This document shows, one piece after another, positions 21,685-29,223 of a DNA stretch of 64,000 nucleotides (positions are counted from its first letter, which is position 1; each line of letters opens with the position of its first letter). A program made the translations under genes and the position numbers. The stretch is from Nonomuraea roseoviolacea subsp. carminata. Lineage in GTDB: Bacteria; Actinomycetota; Actinomycetes; Streptosporangiales; Streptosporangiaceae. Below the pieces are notes generated by a model. That model saw only the letters and a program-made list of their open reading frames with translations, had not been told where the DNA came from and ran no database searches. Location: NCBI RefSeq assembly GCF_024172185.1, contig NZ_JAMZEC010000001.1:9686860-9750859 (forward strand), in the 5' to 3' direction.

Positions 21685-23604
21685 CTAGGAGATGCGCTGA
21701 ACGTAGGTGGAGATGAACTCCCAGAGGATGGTGCGGTCCGAACGCAGGCTCGCGTTCTTGTCATGCCAGATGCCCGTATGGCCGCGCTGAAGGTCGTACT
21801 CGACCGTCTTCGGCTTGAGACCGAGCTCGACGGTCTTGTTCGGGAACGGGCCGAACAGTCCCGGCTTTCCGGCCAGATCCGCTTCGTCCCACCGGGGGCC
21901 GAGAACGGGGCCGAGGGCCTCCATGGTCTCCTGCCTGGTGGCGGCCAGGAGCGGGCGGTCGTTGATGACCGACATGTTCCCCTTGTAGAGGACGTTGTAG
22001 GCGAGCTGGACGAACTCGTCGAGGCTGGTCTTCGCCCAAAGCCTGCCGACCCTCGTACGCCGCGAGTCCGAGCCGCCGAGGCTGCTGTCCTTGCCGTCGG
22101 TCCTGCTCATCGAACGGCCCTTGGCGAGGTCGAAGACGTGGCCGAACTGGCCGACCCGTTTCTGCAGGAAGAAGGGATTCCTTCTGTCCTCGGCGAACTT
22201 GGCGAGCGCGAAGGCGGTGACCGCGGGAGCGGTGACCAGGAGAATCCCGAACGCCCACTTGACGTCATGCCACCGCTTGGCCGGGCTCTGCTTCCAGGAT
22301 CTGCCCGTCAGGCTCGCGTAGCCCGGGGCGGGCCAGGTCCGGGAGGCGAGGGCCGCGCCGGTGCTGAGAACGGCCATGCCGAACCCCATCTCGGCGGCGT
22401 GCCGCCAGTTCCAGCCGGCGCCGCCGGCCCACCCCGCGGTCGCCAGCACGGTCGTGCTCACCGCACCGCCCGCCAAAACCCGGGAGAACGCCCGTTCCCA
22501 GGTCGCTGACTCCATGGCCTCGGCCAGGCCGGTGAGCGCGGGCCCGCCTCGGCGCAGGAGCGCGGGCAGCGCGGCGTGCGCACCGGCCATCAGACCGCCG
22601 GCGAGCGCTCCGTGGTACAGATCCCGGGCCAGCAGCGTCGCGTCGACGTCGCCGGTGGTGAACGCCTGACCGATCGCGCTCAGTCCGCCGGAGAACATCG
22701 CACCCAGCGCGGCCTGCCGGATGACCAGCAGGATGATCCGCAGCGCCAGGCCCTCCACGCGGAGAAGCCTTCTCACCGCGACGTCGAGGAGCGGGCCGAG
22801 CCGGGGAGCCAGGAGCTTCGCGACGAGCATCAGCGTCAGCACGAAGGCGGCGGAGACCACGAACCGCCATCTGGCCTTGACGATCGCGTCATGGGCGACC
22901 TCGCCGCAGTAGGCGAGATGCTCGCACCGCCGACGCAGGTCCGCCAGCGGCCCCTGGTCGCCGTGCACCGCCCGTGCGGCCCGTCCGAACGCGGCCGTGG
23001 TCGGCCCCCACCCGGCCCTGGTCACCCGCCCGGCCTGTCCGGCGATCTGCTCCTGGACGTCGCCGACCACGCGTCCCAGCGCCAGCGCGGCATCGCGCAG
23101 CCGCGTCACGCCGTCGAGATCGGCGTCCGGCCACGCGAAGCCGAAGCCCACGGACTCGAGGAACCAGATCGCCCGGCTCACGACGTCGGGCGGCGGCGTG
23201 GTCGTCGGCAGGCCGCCCGGGCCCGTCGCGGGCCGGTACTCCTCCGGATCCGTCAGCCACGTCGGGCGGACTCGCGGGTACGGGATCCCGGCGCTCGCCG
23301 CCTCGGCTTCGGCATAGGTGTCACCGGCGACGACCAGCCCGGCCGCCATCCGGCGCAGCAGGTTCACCGCCACGACCAGATCGGCCAGCAGGTCATCACG
23401 TATCAGGGCGAAGCCGGGCATGCCCGCGTCAGGCCGGCCCTCGAACAGCGCCCGGCCCAGGTCGTCCTGACCGAAGGGCCGCTCGTCCATCGCCCGGCAG
23501 AACGCGTCCACGGCCCGGGCCAGATCGTCAGCGGTCTCCCGGACGCCCTTCCCCGCGCTGACCCAGATCTCCGGAGTGAAGTCCACTACCCCAGCAGGGG
23601 ACAT
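21685..23604 (-). CDS. WXG100/CpnT-like N-terminal region fused to a phosphoglycosyl-transferase-like domain
   Basis: 639 residues. Residues 8-110 are helical and WXG100-like (DFTPEIWVSAGKGVRETADD, later LLADLVVAVNLLRRMAAGLV). Residues 140-245 resemble the second helical part of actinobacterial CpnT-type polymorphic toxins (WFLESVGFGFAWPDADLDGV, RAGWGPTTAAFGRAARAV). Residues 246-420 are hydrophobic, with glycine-rich stretches. Residues 443-637 match the bacterial sugar transferase family (Pfam Bac_transf): membrane segment, NPFFLQKRVGQFGHVF, RRTRVGRLWAKTSLDEFVQL with the catalytic Asp529-Glu530 pair, NMSVINDRPLL, KPGLFGPF, and a final D-x-T-I-L-W-E-F. Such enzymes move a sugar-1-phosphate from a nucleotide sugar to a polyprenyl phosphate in the membrane. 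The N-terminal build implies type VII export as an effector, but no ESX or immunity gene is adjacent. Function is unproven. Confidence 0.75.
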   Translation of the reverse strand: MSPAGVVDFTPEIWVSAGKGVRETADDLARAVDAFCRAMDERPFGQDDLGRALFEGRPDAGMPGFALIRDDLLADLVVAVNLLRRMAAGLVVAGDTYAEAEAASAGIPYPRVRPTWLTDPEEYRPATGPGGLPTTTPPPDVVSRAIWFLESVGFGFAWPDADLDGVTRLRDAALALGRVVGDVQEQIAGQAGRVTRAGWGPTTAAFGRAARAVHGDQGPLADLRRRCEHLAYCGEVAHDAIVKARWRFVVSAAFVLTLMLVAKLLAPRLGPLLDVAVRRLLRVEGLALRIILLVIRQAALGAMFSGGLSAIGQAFTTGDVDATLLARDLYHGALAGGLMAGAHAALPALLRRGGPALTGLAEAMESATWERAFSRVLAGGAVSTTVLATAGWAGGAGWNWRHAAEMGFGMAVLSTGAALASRTWPAPGYASLTGRSWKQSPAKRWHDVKWAFGILLVTAPAVTAFALAKFAEDRRNPFFLQKRVGQFGHVFDLAKGRSMSRTDGKDSSLGGSDSRRTRVGRLWAKTSLDEFVQLAYNVLYKGNMSVINDRPLLAATRQETMEALGPVLGPRWDEADLAGKPGLFGPFPNKTVELGLKPKTVEYDLQRGHTGIWHDKNASLRSDRTILWEFISTYVQRIS

Positions 23605-23837
23605 TTCGTCCGCGGCGATGTCTGCTCAACCCCATCATTCCCGGCCAACGCTCCCGCGACTCTAACGGATCAGCCGCCCCGGCCGACGCGGGTGTCCGCC
23701 GCTGCGCGAACCCGGCCATGACGGTGAGCGTGGCGCGGTCGCCCGGCCCCTCCGCTGCGACGTCCCCGAAGCCGAACAGCCGATGTTTTCCCTGGCAGTG
23801 GTTGTAGCGATGGGAACGCGGGCCGGAAAATCGCCTT

Positions 23838-23862
23838 GTGACGTGACGTGACGTGATGTGAC
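23838..23862. repeat. Five tandem GTGAC pentamers in the intergenic region before the ferredoxin gene
   Basis: GTGAC is repeated at 23838, 23843, 23848, 23853 (as GTGAT) and 23858, in the 315-base gap 23605-23919 between the WXG100-like gene (minus) and the ferredoxin gene (plus). They lie about 60 bases before the ferredoxin start and could bind a regulator using direct repeats. Nothing else in the gap is recognisable; no good promoter hexamers were seen. Confidence 0.6.
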
Positions 23863-23919
23863 GCGTAAGCCGGGTGACCGCTTCGATGGTCGGGTGGGCC
23901 AGGACGGAAGGATCTGCGC

Positions 23920-24138
23920 ATGCGTATCGTCGTGGACCTGAACCGGTGCCAGGGATACGCGCAGTGCGTGTACCTGGCCCATGAAGTCTTCAAGCTCAAC
24001 GGCACAGAGTCGCTCACCTACGACCCGAACCCCGACGACGCGCGGCGCCTGCAGGTCGAGCGGGCCGCCGCGGCCTGCCCGGTGCGAGCGATCATGATCG
24101 ACCGACTGGACGGCGCGGAGCGGGGGGCGGCGTCATGA
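23920..24138 (+). CDS. Small ferredoxin (3Fe-4S type), electron donor to the P450
   Basis: 72 residues with the cluster motif C-x-G-Y-A-Q-C (Cys10, Cys16) and AAAACPVRAIMI (Cys54), the three-cysteine pattern of actinobacterial 3Fe-4S ferredoxins that serve cytochromes P450. GAAGGATC precedes ATG 23920. The gene heads a three-gene operon (ferredoxin, ferredoxin reductase, P450), with ATGA overlap into the reductase gene, making a complete class I P450 electron chain. Confidence 0.92.
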   Translation: MRIVVDLNRCQGYAQCVYLAHEVFKLNGTESLTYDPNPDDARRLQVERAAAACPVRAIMIDRLDGAERGAAS

Positions 24139-25538
24139 CCCTGGCGGCGACGCTCGCCGAGCTGGTGCGCGACTTCAAGGCCAACGGCCGGATCGTCATC
24201 GTCGGCGCCTCCCTGGCGGGGCTGCGCGGCGCCGAGGCCCTCCGCGAGGAGGGCTTCACCGGGTCCCTGACCATCATCGGGGACGAGCCGTACGAGCCCT
24301 ACGACCGTCCCCCGCTGTCCAAGCAGGTGCTCAAGGGCTGGGTGCCGGCCGACCACACCCTGCTCCCCCGCGCTCGCGAACTGGACGCGGAGTGGCGGCT
24401 CGGCGTCGCCGCCACCGGGCTGGACCGGGCCGCCAGACAGGTGCGCCTGGCCGACGGGGAGCAGGTCCCGTACCACCGGCTGCTGATCGCCACGGGGACC
24501 CGCGCGCGTCAGTGGCCGAATCCGGCCGAGGCCGCCCTGGACGGAGTCATCTCGCTGCGGACGCGTGACGACGCCGCACGGCTGCAACAGGCGCTGGCCG
24601 CGCGGCCGTCTCGGGTGCTGGTCATCGGCGGCGGGTTCATCGGCTCGGAGGTGGCCTCCGTCTGCCGGGATCTCGACATCCCGGTGACCCTCACCGAGCG
24701 GGGCCCGGCCCCCCTGGTCGGGGCGCTGGGCGGGGTGATCGGCGAGATCGCCGCGCAGATGCAGCGCGACCACGGCGTGGACCTGCGCTGCGGCGTGAGC
24801 GTGTCGGCGCTGGAGGGCGACGCGGCCGGGCACGTACGGCGGGCCCGGCTCTCGGACGGGACGACCGTCGAGGCCGACGTGGTGCTCGCCGCGCTGGGGT
24901 CGATCCGTAACGTGGAGTGGCTGCAGGGCTCCGGGCTGGCGGCCGGCCCCTGGGGTGTCGGGTGCGACGCCGGAGGCCGGGCCTTCGACATCAACGGCGT
25001 GGTCACCGACTCCGTCTACGTGGCGGGGGACGTGGCGCGCATGCCGCACGTGCTGTACGAGTACCAGTTCCTCGCGATGGAGCACTGGGACAACGCCGTC
25101 TTCGGCGCCGAGGTGGCGGCCCACAACATGGTCAACCTCGAACCCCACTACCGCCCGCATCTGCTGCTGCCCGGCTTCTGGTCGGGCCAGTTCGGCGTCA
25201 ACATCAAGTCCGTCGGCGTGCCGCCGTTCGGTGACGAGATCGTCTTCACGCAGGGCTCCGTCAAGGACCGCTCCTTCGCCGCCGCCTACGGCCGCCGGGG
25301 CCGCATCGTCGCCGCCGTCACCTTCGACCACGGCAAATGGCTGGAGTACTACGCGCACCTGATCGAGCAGTCGGCCCCGTTCCCGCCTCCGCCGCCGGGC
25401 TGGGACCGGCCGGACGTCATGAGACCGGTCCCCGCCGAGTTCCCGGCGCCGGGCGTGCCGACGGCGATCCCCGACGTCGTCCTCACCGGCCACGACCCGA
25501 ACGAGCGCAGGGCCGAGTTCCGGCCGCGAGGTCACTGA
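24135..25538 (+). CDS. Ferredoxin reductase, FAD/NAD(P)H dependent
   Basis: 467 residues: N-terminal FAD motif VIVGASLAGLRGAEAL, YEPYDRPPLSKQVLKG, central NAD motif VLVIGGGFIGSEVASVCRDL, and the second FAD motif DSVYVAGDVARMPH. The length exceeds the typical 400 residues because of an extra C-terminal part ending in a Pro-rich tail (APFPPPPPGWDRP). It takes electrons from NAD(P)H to the ferredoxin encoded immediately upstream. Related to the copper-linked reductase at 1715 but clearly a separate paralogue. Confidence 0.92.
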   Translation: MTLAATLAELVRDFKANGRIVIVGASLAGLRGAEALREEGFTGSLTIIGDEPYEPYDRPPLSKQVLKGWVPADHTLLPRARELDAEWRLGVAATGLDRAARQVRLADGEQVPYHRLLIATGTRARQWPNPAEAALDGVISLRTRDDAARLQQALAARPSRVLVIGGGFIGSEVASVCRDLDIPVTLTERGPAPLVGALGGVIGEIAAQMQRDHGVDLRCGVSVSALEGDAAGHVRRARLSDGTTVEADVVLAALGSIRNVEWLQGSGLAAGPWGVGCDAGGRAFDINGVVTDSVYVAGDVARMPHVLYEYQFLAMEHWDNAVFGAEVAAHNMVNLEPHYRPHLLLPGFWSGQFGVNIKSVGVPPFGDEIVFTQGSVKDRSFAAAYGRRGRIVAAVTFDHGKWLEYYAHLIEQSAPFPPPPPGWDRPDVMRPVPAEFPAPGVPTAIPDVVLTGHDPNERRAEFRPRGH

Positions 25539-25563
25539 GAGCAGCGGGAAGGAGCGAAAGAGC

Positions 25564-26826
25564 ATGCCCGAGGAGACACCCTGGCAGCAGGCGCTGCGCT
25601 ACGCCAACCGCGCCGATCCGTACCCCTTCTACGCCGAGCTCCGCAAGACCCCGGTGGCGCGGCAGCCGGACGGCACCTACGTGGTCAGCACCTACCGGGA
25701 GATCGTCGCGCTGCTCCACGACCCCCGCGTCAGCTCCGACGTCCGCAGGCTCCCGGCCCGCGCCCCGGCCCCGGCGGAGCCGGGGGCCGAGCCGATCACC
25801 GAGGCCGTCATCGAACTGGAGCCGAACATCATCACCTGCGACCCGCCCGAACACGACCGTGATCGCCGCATGATGACGCGGCACTTCTATGGCCCGACCG
25901 ACGCCCCGCACCAGATCTCCGACCTGGAGCCCGACATCCGCCGCATCGTCGCCGGTCTCCTGGACGGGATGCGGGGCAAGACCCGGATCGACGTCGTCGA
26001 CGAGTTCGCGTACCCTCTCCCCGTCAAGCTGATCTGCAAGATCCTGGGCGTGCCGCTGGAGGATGAACCCCGCTTCCACACCTGGATCGAGACCGCCCTG
26101 GACGCCCTGGACCTCGGCCCCGAGGCGGCCTCCGAGGAGATGCGCAGCCGGGTGGCGGGCGCGCGCGGCAGCGTGAAGGAACTCGAGCAGTTCATGGCCG
26201 GGCTGCTCCGGCAGTACGCCGAGCAGCCGGGCCCGGGCATGATCTCGGCGATGGTGCACAACGGCGGCCCCGGCGGGCGCATGTCGGAGGGCGTGCTCGC
26301 CAGCAACGCCGTGCTCCTGCTCTTCGCCGGGCACGAGACCACGGTCAACCTCATCGCCCACAGCGTGCTCACCCTGCTGCGGCACCCCGAGGCGCTGGAG
26401 AAGCTGCGCCGCCGCCCCGACCTGATCGTGCCGGCGGTGGAGGAGCTGCTGCGGTTCGAGTCATCCGTCCAGTTCTGGCACACCCGCTCCGCCGTCGAGG
26501 ACATCGAGATCGCGGGCACGACCATCCCGGCGGGCGCGCCGATCTTCCTGGTGTACGGCTCGGGCAACCGCGATCCGGAACGGTTCACCGACCCCGACCG
26601 GCTCGACCTCGAACGCCCCGACAACGAGCACCTGGGCTTCAGCCAGGGCATCCACTTCTGCTTCGGTGCTCCGCTCGCCCGGCTGGAGGTCCAGGTCGCG
26701 GTCGGCGAGTTCGTCCGCCGCGTGGAGAACCCACGGCTCGTCGTGGACCCGCCGCCGTACCGTCACAACCAGATCTTCCGCGGCCCGCGCCACGTCCTGG
26801 TGGACATCGACGGGATCCGCGACTGA
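25564..26826 (+). CDS. Cytochrome P450
   Basis: 420 residues. The I-helix motif is LLFAGHETTVN near residue 255, the K-helix E-x-x-R is in VEELLRFES, and the heme loop is FSQGIHFCFGAPLAR with the axial Cys at about residue 366; the usual first Gly of F-G-x-G is Ser here. Together with the preceding ferredoxin and reductase it forms a self-sufficient class I oxygenase. GGGAAGGAG lies ahead of ATG 25564. No biosynthetic genes adjoin it, so a catabolic or detoxifying role is as likely as tailoring; substrate not deducible. Confidence 0.94.
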   Translation: MPEETPWQQALRYANRADPYPFYAELRKTPVARQPDGTYVVSTYREIVALLHDPRVSSDVRRLPARAPAPAEPGAEPITEAVIELEPNIITCDPPEHDRDRRMMTRHFYGPTDAPHQISDLEPDIRRIVAGLLDGMRGKTRIDVVDEFAYPLPVKLICKILGVPLEDEPRFHTWIETALDALDLGPEAASEEMRSRVAGARGSVKELEQFMAGLLRQYAEQPGPGMISAMVHNGGPGGRMSEGVLASNAVLLLFAGHETTVNLIAHSVLTLLRHPEALEKLRRRPDLIVPAVEELLRFESSVQFWHTRSAVEDIEIAGTTIPAGAPIFLVYGSGNRDPERFTDPDRLDLERPDNEHLGFSQGIHFCFGAPLARLEVQVAVGEFVRRVENPRLVVDPPPYRHNQIFRGPRHVLVDIDGIRD

Positions 26827-26908
26827 CCCGGCCGCTCCGCCGGCGATGAGTTCCGGCGCTCCATCGGGTCTCCACTCCGGACGGCTTCCACGACCGAGGA
26901 GGAGACGC

Positions 26909-27709
26909 ATGGGCACGGTCATCTACTGGATGAACACCTCGATCGACGGCTACATCGAGGATGCAGACGGCGGCATGGACTTCATGGACCCCGCCGACGA
27001 CTTCCACCAGGCGGCGAACGACCACGTGCGCCGGACCGCGGCGTTCCTGTTCGGCAGGCGGCTGTACGAGGCGATGGAGCAGCCCTGGACGCAGGACCTG
27101 GGCAAGGAAGGAGCCCCGGCCGTCGAGCGGGAGTTCGCCGAGCTCTACAAGCAGACACCGCGTTACGTCTTCACCGACACCCTCCGGACCGTCCCCGAAG
27201 GGGTCACGATCGTGCGTCGCGCGGACGCCGTGTCCACGGTGACGCGCCTCAAGCGGGAGATCGACGGCACCCTCCAGCTCGGCGGCCCCGAGCTGGCCGC
27301 CTCGCTGCTGGACCTGATCGACGAGTTCTGGGTGTACGCCTTCCCCGTGATCGTCGGGGGCGGCAAGCCGTACCTGCCCGTGAGGAAGGCACTGCGGCTG
27401 CGCCTGGCCGAGCATCGTTCCTTCGCCTCGGGGACCATGTTCCGGCGCTACGTGCGGTCACCCCGAGTCGCCGCGGTAGGTGCGCACCGCCATCCCGAAG
27501 CCCCAGCCGCCGTGCTGGCCCCGGCCGTGCGACGTGGGTCCATTGACGCGAACGGGAGGAAAGGATACATTCCGGTGGATTTCACGGTTGTCCAAGGGAA
27601 ATCCGGTGAGATGCCGGTGCGGACGCGCCACTGTATCCGGGACGTAGAGCCCGGGAGCCAGGTCGCTTGGGCCTCCGTGACCTCGTTTGTCGGGACGCGT
27701 CATCCCTGA
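26909..27709 (+). CDS. DHFR-fold (RibD C-terminal type) protein with a read-through tail over a riboswitch
   Basis: The first ~190 residues are a normal family member: MGTVIYWMNTSIDGYIEDAD, FGRRLYEAMEQPW, ELYKQTPRYVFTDTLRT, LQLGGPELAASLLDLIDEFW, FPVIVGGGKPYLP, and the usual terminal FASGTMFRRYVR. The frame then stays open for about 77 more codons across the cobalamin riboswitch to a TGA at 27707-27709, 11 bases before cbtB. The tail has no protein-like character, so the native stop has probably been lost or the tail is a junction product. GGAGGAG precedes ATG 26909. Substrate unknown. Confidence 0.7.
   Translation: MGTVIYWMNTSIDGYIEDADGGMDFMDPADDFHQAANDHVRRTAAFLFGRRLYEAMEQPWTQDLGKEGAPAVEREFAELYKQTPRYVFTDTLRTVPEGVTIVRRADAVSTVTRLKREIDGTLQLGGPELAASLLDLIDEFWVYAFPVIVGGGKPYLPVRKALRLRLAEHRSFASGTMFRRYVRSPRVAAVGAHRHPEAPAAVLAPAVRRGSIDANGRKGYIPVDFTVVQGKSGEMPVRTRHCIRDVEPGSQVAWASVTSFVGTRHP
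27575..27690 (+). ncRNA. Cobalamin (B12) riboswitch controlling the cbtB operon
   Basis: Conserved elements occur in order: P1/P2 strand TCACGG (27582-27587), GGGAAATCCGGTGAGATGCC (27597 on), GCCACTG (27627-27633), and the B12-box-like AGCCAGGTCGC...GGGCC (27656-27673), closed by CCGTGA (27675-27680) pairing with TCACGG. CbtB starts 30 bases later. The element should shut off cobalt uptake and corrin synthesis genes when adenosylcobalamin is plentiful, probably at translation initiation. It lies inside the open 3' tail of the DHFR-fold gene. Confidence 0.9.
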
Positions 27710-27720
27710 GGAGGCTTGTA

Positions 27721-27908
27721 TGAGTGGACTGTCCACTCCGTCGGTAATCCCGTTCCCCCGTCTGCGGCTGTGGCTGCTCGCTGTGCCGGTGCTGCTGCTG
27801 ATCGCCTACCTGGTGCTGATGGACAACGGGGCCATCTCCCAGACCGGTGCCTACCTCCACGAACTCATGCACGACGGGCGGCATCTGCTCGGCGTGCCCT
27901 GCCACTAG
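27721..27908 (+). CDS. cbtB: CbtB, cobalt transporter subunit
   Basis: 62 residues: a single membrane helix (LRLWLLAVPVLLLIAYLVLM) followed by an outward or periplasmic metal-site tail HELMHDGRHLLGVPCH, the His-rich C-terminus that defines CbtB proteins. CbtB and the multi-pass CbtA form a B12-riboswitch-controlled cobalt uptake system. A GAGGAGG ribosome binding site sits just before ATG 27721, immediately after the riboswitch. CbtA follows 8 bases later. Confidence 0.93.
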
Positions 27909-27916
27909 GCGCGGGC

Positions 27917-28660
27917 GTGGTACGCACCCTGCTGGTCAGGGGCCTGCTGCTGGGCCTGCTGGCCGGACTGATCGCGGGCGGCTTCGCCTTCGCCTACGGC
28001 GAGCCGCGGGTGGACAGCGCCATCGCGCTGGAAGAGGCCCACGCCGCGCGGGAAGCACCCGGTCACCACCATGGCGAGGAGGAGCTGGTCGGCAGGCCGG
28101 GGCAGAAGGCCGGGCTCTTCCTGGCCACCGGCCTGTACGGGCTCGCCGTGGGAGGGGTCTTCGCGCTCGTGTACGCGGGTCTGCGCGGGCGGGTCGGCCC
28201 CCGGTCGGAGGGCGGGCTGGCGCTCGCCGCCGCCGGGACGGCCTTCGTGGCGGTGATCCTGGTCCCGTTCGTCAAGTACCCGGCCAACCCGCCGGCCGTC
28301 GGTGACCCGGACACCATCGGCAGCCGCACCCTGCTCTACGTGGTGACGATCCTCGTCGGGCTGGCGGCCACGGCGATCGCGGTGGCGACCGCGCGCCGGG
28401 TGACCGCCGGGCCGTGGGCGCGGTGGGTCGCTGCGGTGGCGGCGTTCCTCGTCCCCGTCGTCGCGGCGTGGACGCTGCTGCCCACCGTGAACGAGGTGCC
28501 CGACGGCTTCCCCGCCACGTTGCTGTGGCAGTTCAGGCTCGCCTCGCTGGGGACGCAGCTCGTCTTCTGGACGGCCTTCGGCGTGCTGTTCGGCTGGGTG
28601 AGCGACCGGGCGGCCCGCCGCGCGGCGGCCGTCCCGGCGACCGCCGCGCTGCCGGTCTGA
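27917..28660 (+). CDS. cbtA: CbtA, cobalt transporter permease
   Basis: 247 residues with five to six membrane helices: LLVRGLLLGLLAGLIAGGFA, then a His-rich loop (REAPGHHHGEEE) likely to bind cobalt, GLFLATGLYGLAVGGVFALV, LALAAAGTAFVAVILVPFVK, the conserved KYPANPPAVGDPDTIGSRT motif typical of CbtA, and further helices. GTG 27917 is chosen as the only start giving the N-terminal helix; cbtB ends 8 bases earlier. It supplies cobalt for insertion by the CobN-type chelatase encoded in this locus. Confidence 0.93.
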   Translation: MVRTLLVRGLLLGLLAGLIAGGFAFAYGEPRVDSAIALEEAHAAREAPGHHHGEEELVGRPGQKAGLFLATGLYGLAVGGVFALVYAGLRGRVGPRSEGGLALAAAGTAFVAVILVPFVKYPANPPAVGDPDTIGSRTLLYVVTILVGLAATAIAVATARRVTAGPWARWVAAVAAFLVPVVAAWTLLPTVNEVPDGFPATLLWQFRLASLGTQLVFWTAFGVLFGWVSDRAARRAAAVPATAALPV

Positions 28661-28665
28661 GCGGG

Positions 28666-29223
28666 GTGCTGTTCGTCCGGCACGCCAGTACGCCGGGGAT
28701 GCGGGCCGCCCGCTTTCCCGGGACCGACGAGGAGGCCGATGCGGCGAGCCTGGCCAGGGCCGCCGCGTTGGCCTCGGTGGTGACCGGGCCGGCGGCGTGG
28801 ACGGCTCCCGGCGCCGCCGCGCGCCGGACCGCCGCCGCCGTCGGCCTGGCCGCGCGGGTGGCTCCGGCGCTCGCGGAGGCGGACTGCGGCCGGTGGCGCG
28901 GCCTGCCGTACGGGCAGGTCGCGCAGGAGGAGCCGGACGCCTTGGCGAGCTGGCTGACCGACCCGCTGGCGGCCCCGCACGGCGGTGAGAGCCTGGCCGC
29001 GCACGCCGAGCGGGTCGCCGGCTGGCTCGACTCGCTACGCGCCGAGCCGGACGTCGTCGCCGTCTGCGACGCGGGCGTCATCCGGGCGGCGCTCGGCCAC
29101 GCGCTGGGGCTGGACCCGCTGCGCGCCGCCCGGTTCGACCTCGCGCCGCTCTCCGTCACCGAGCTGACCGTCACGCGCGCCGGATGGCGGGTGGCCCATG
29201 TCAACCGGAAGGTTCTGCATTGA
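28666..29223 (+). CDS. Histidine-phosphatase-fold protein, possibly CobC-like, with altered active site
   Basis: 185 residues from GTG 28666 (VLFVRHASTPGMRAARFPG). The N-terminal R-H-A motif supplies the catalytic phospho-His; PGAAARRTAAAVG and EADCGRWRGLPY match the family. The second catalytic His, normally in a V-x-H-x-x-V-I-R motif, is replaced: here it reads VCDAGVIRAALG. Placed inside the B12 operon, it recalls alpha-ribazole phosphatase, but the lost His makes activity doubtful; the Asp may substitute or the protein may be a relic. The stop overlaps the next start (TTGA). Confidence 0.75.
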   Translation: MLFVRHASTPGMRAARFPGTDEEADAASLARAAALASVVTGPAAWTAPGAAARRTAAAVGLAARVAPALAEADCGRWRGLPYGQVAQEEPDALASWLTDPLAAPHGGESLAAHAERVAGWLDSLRAEPDVVAVCDAGVIRAALGHALGLDPLRAARFDLAPLSVTELTVTRAGWRVAHVNRKVLH

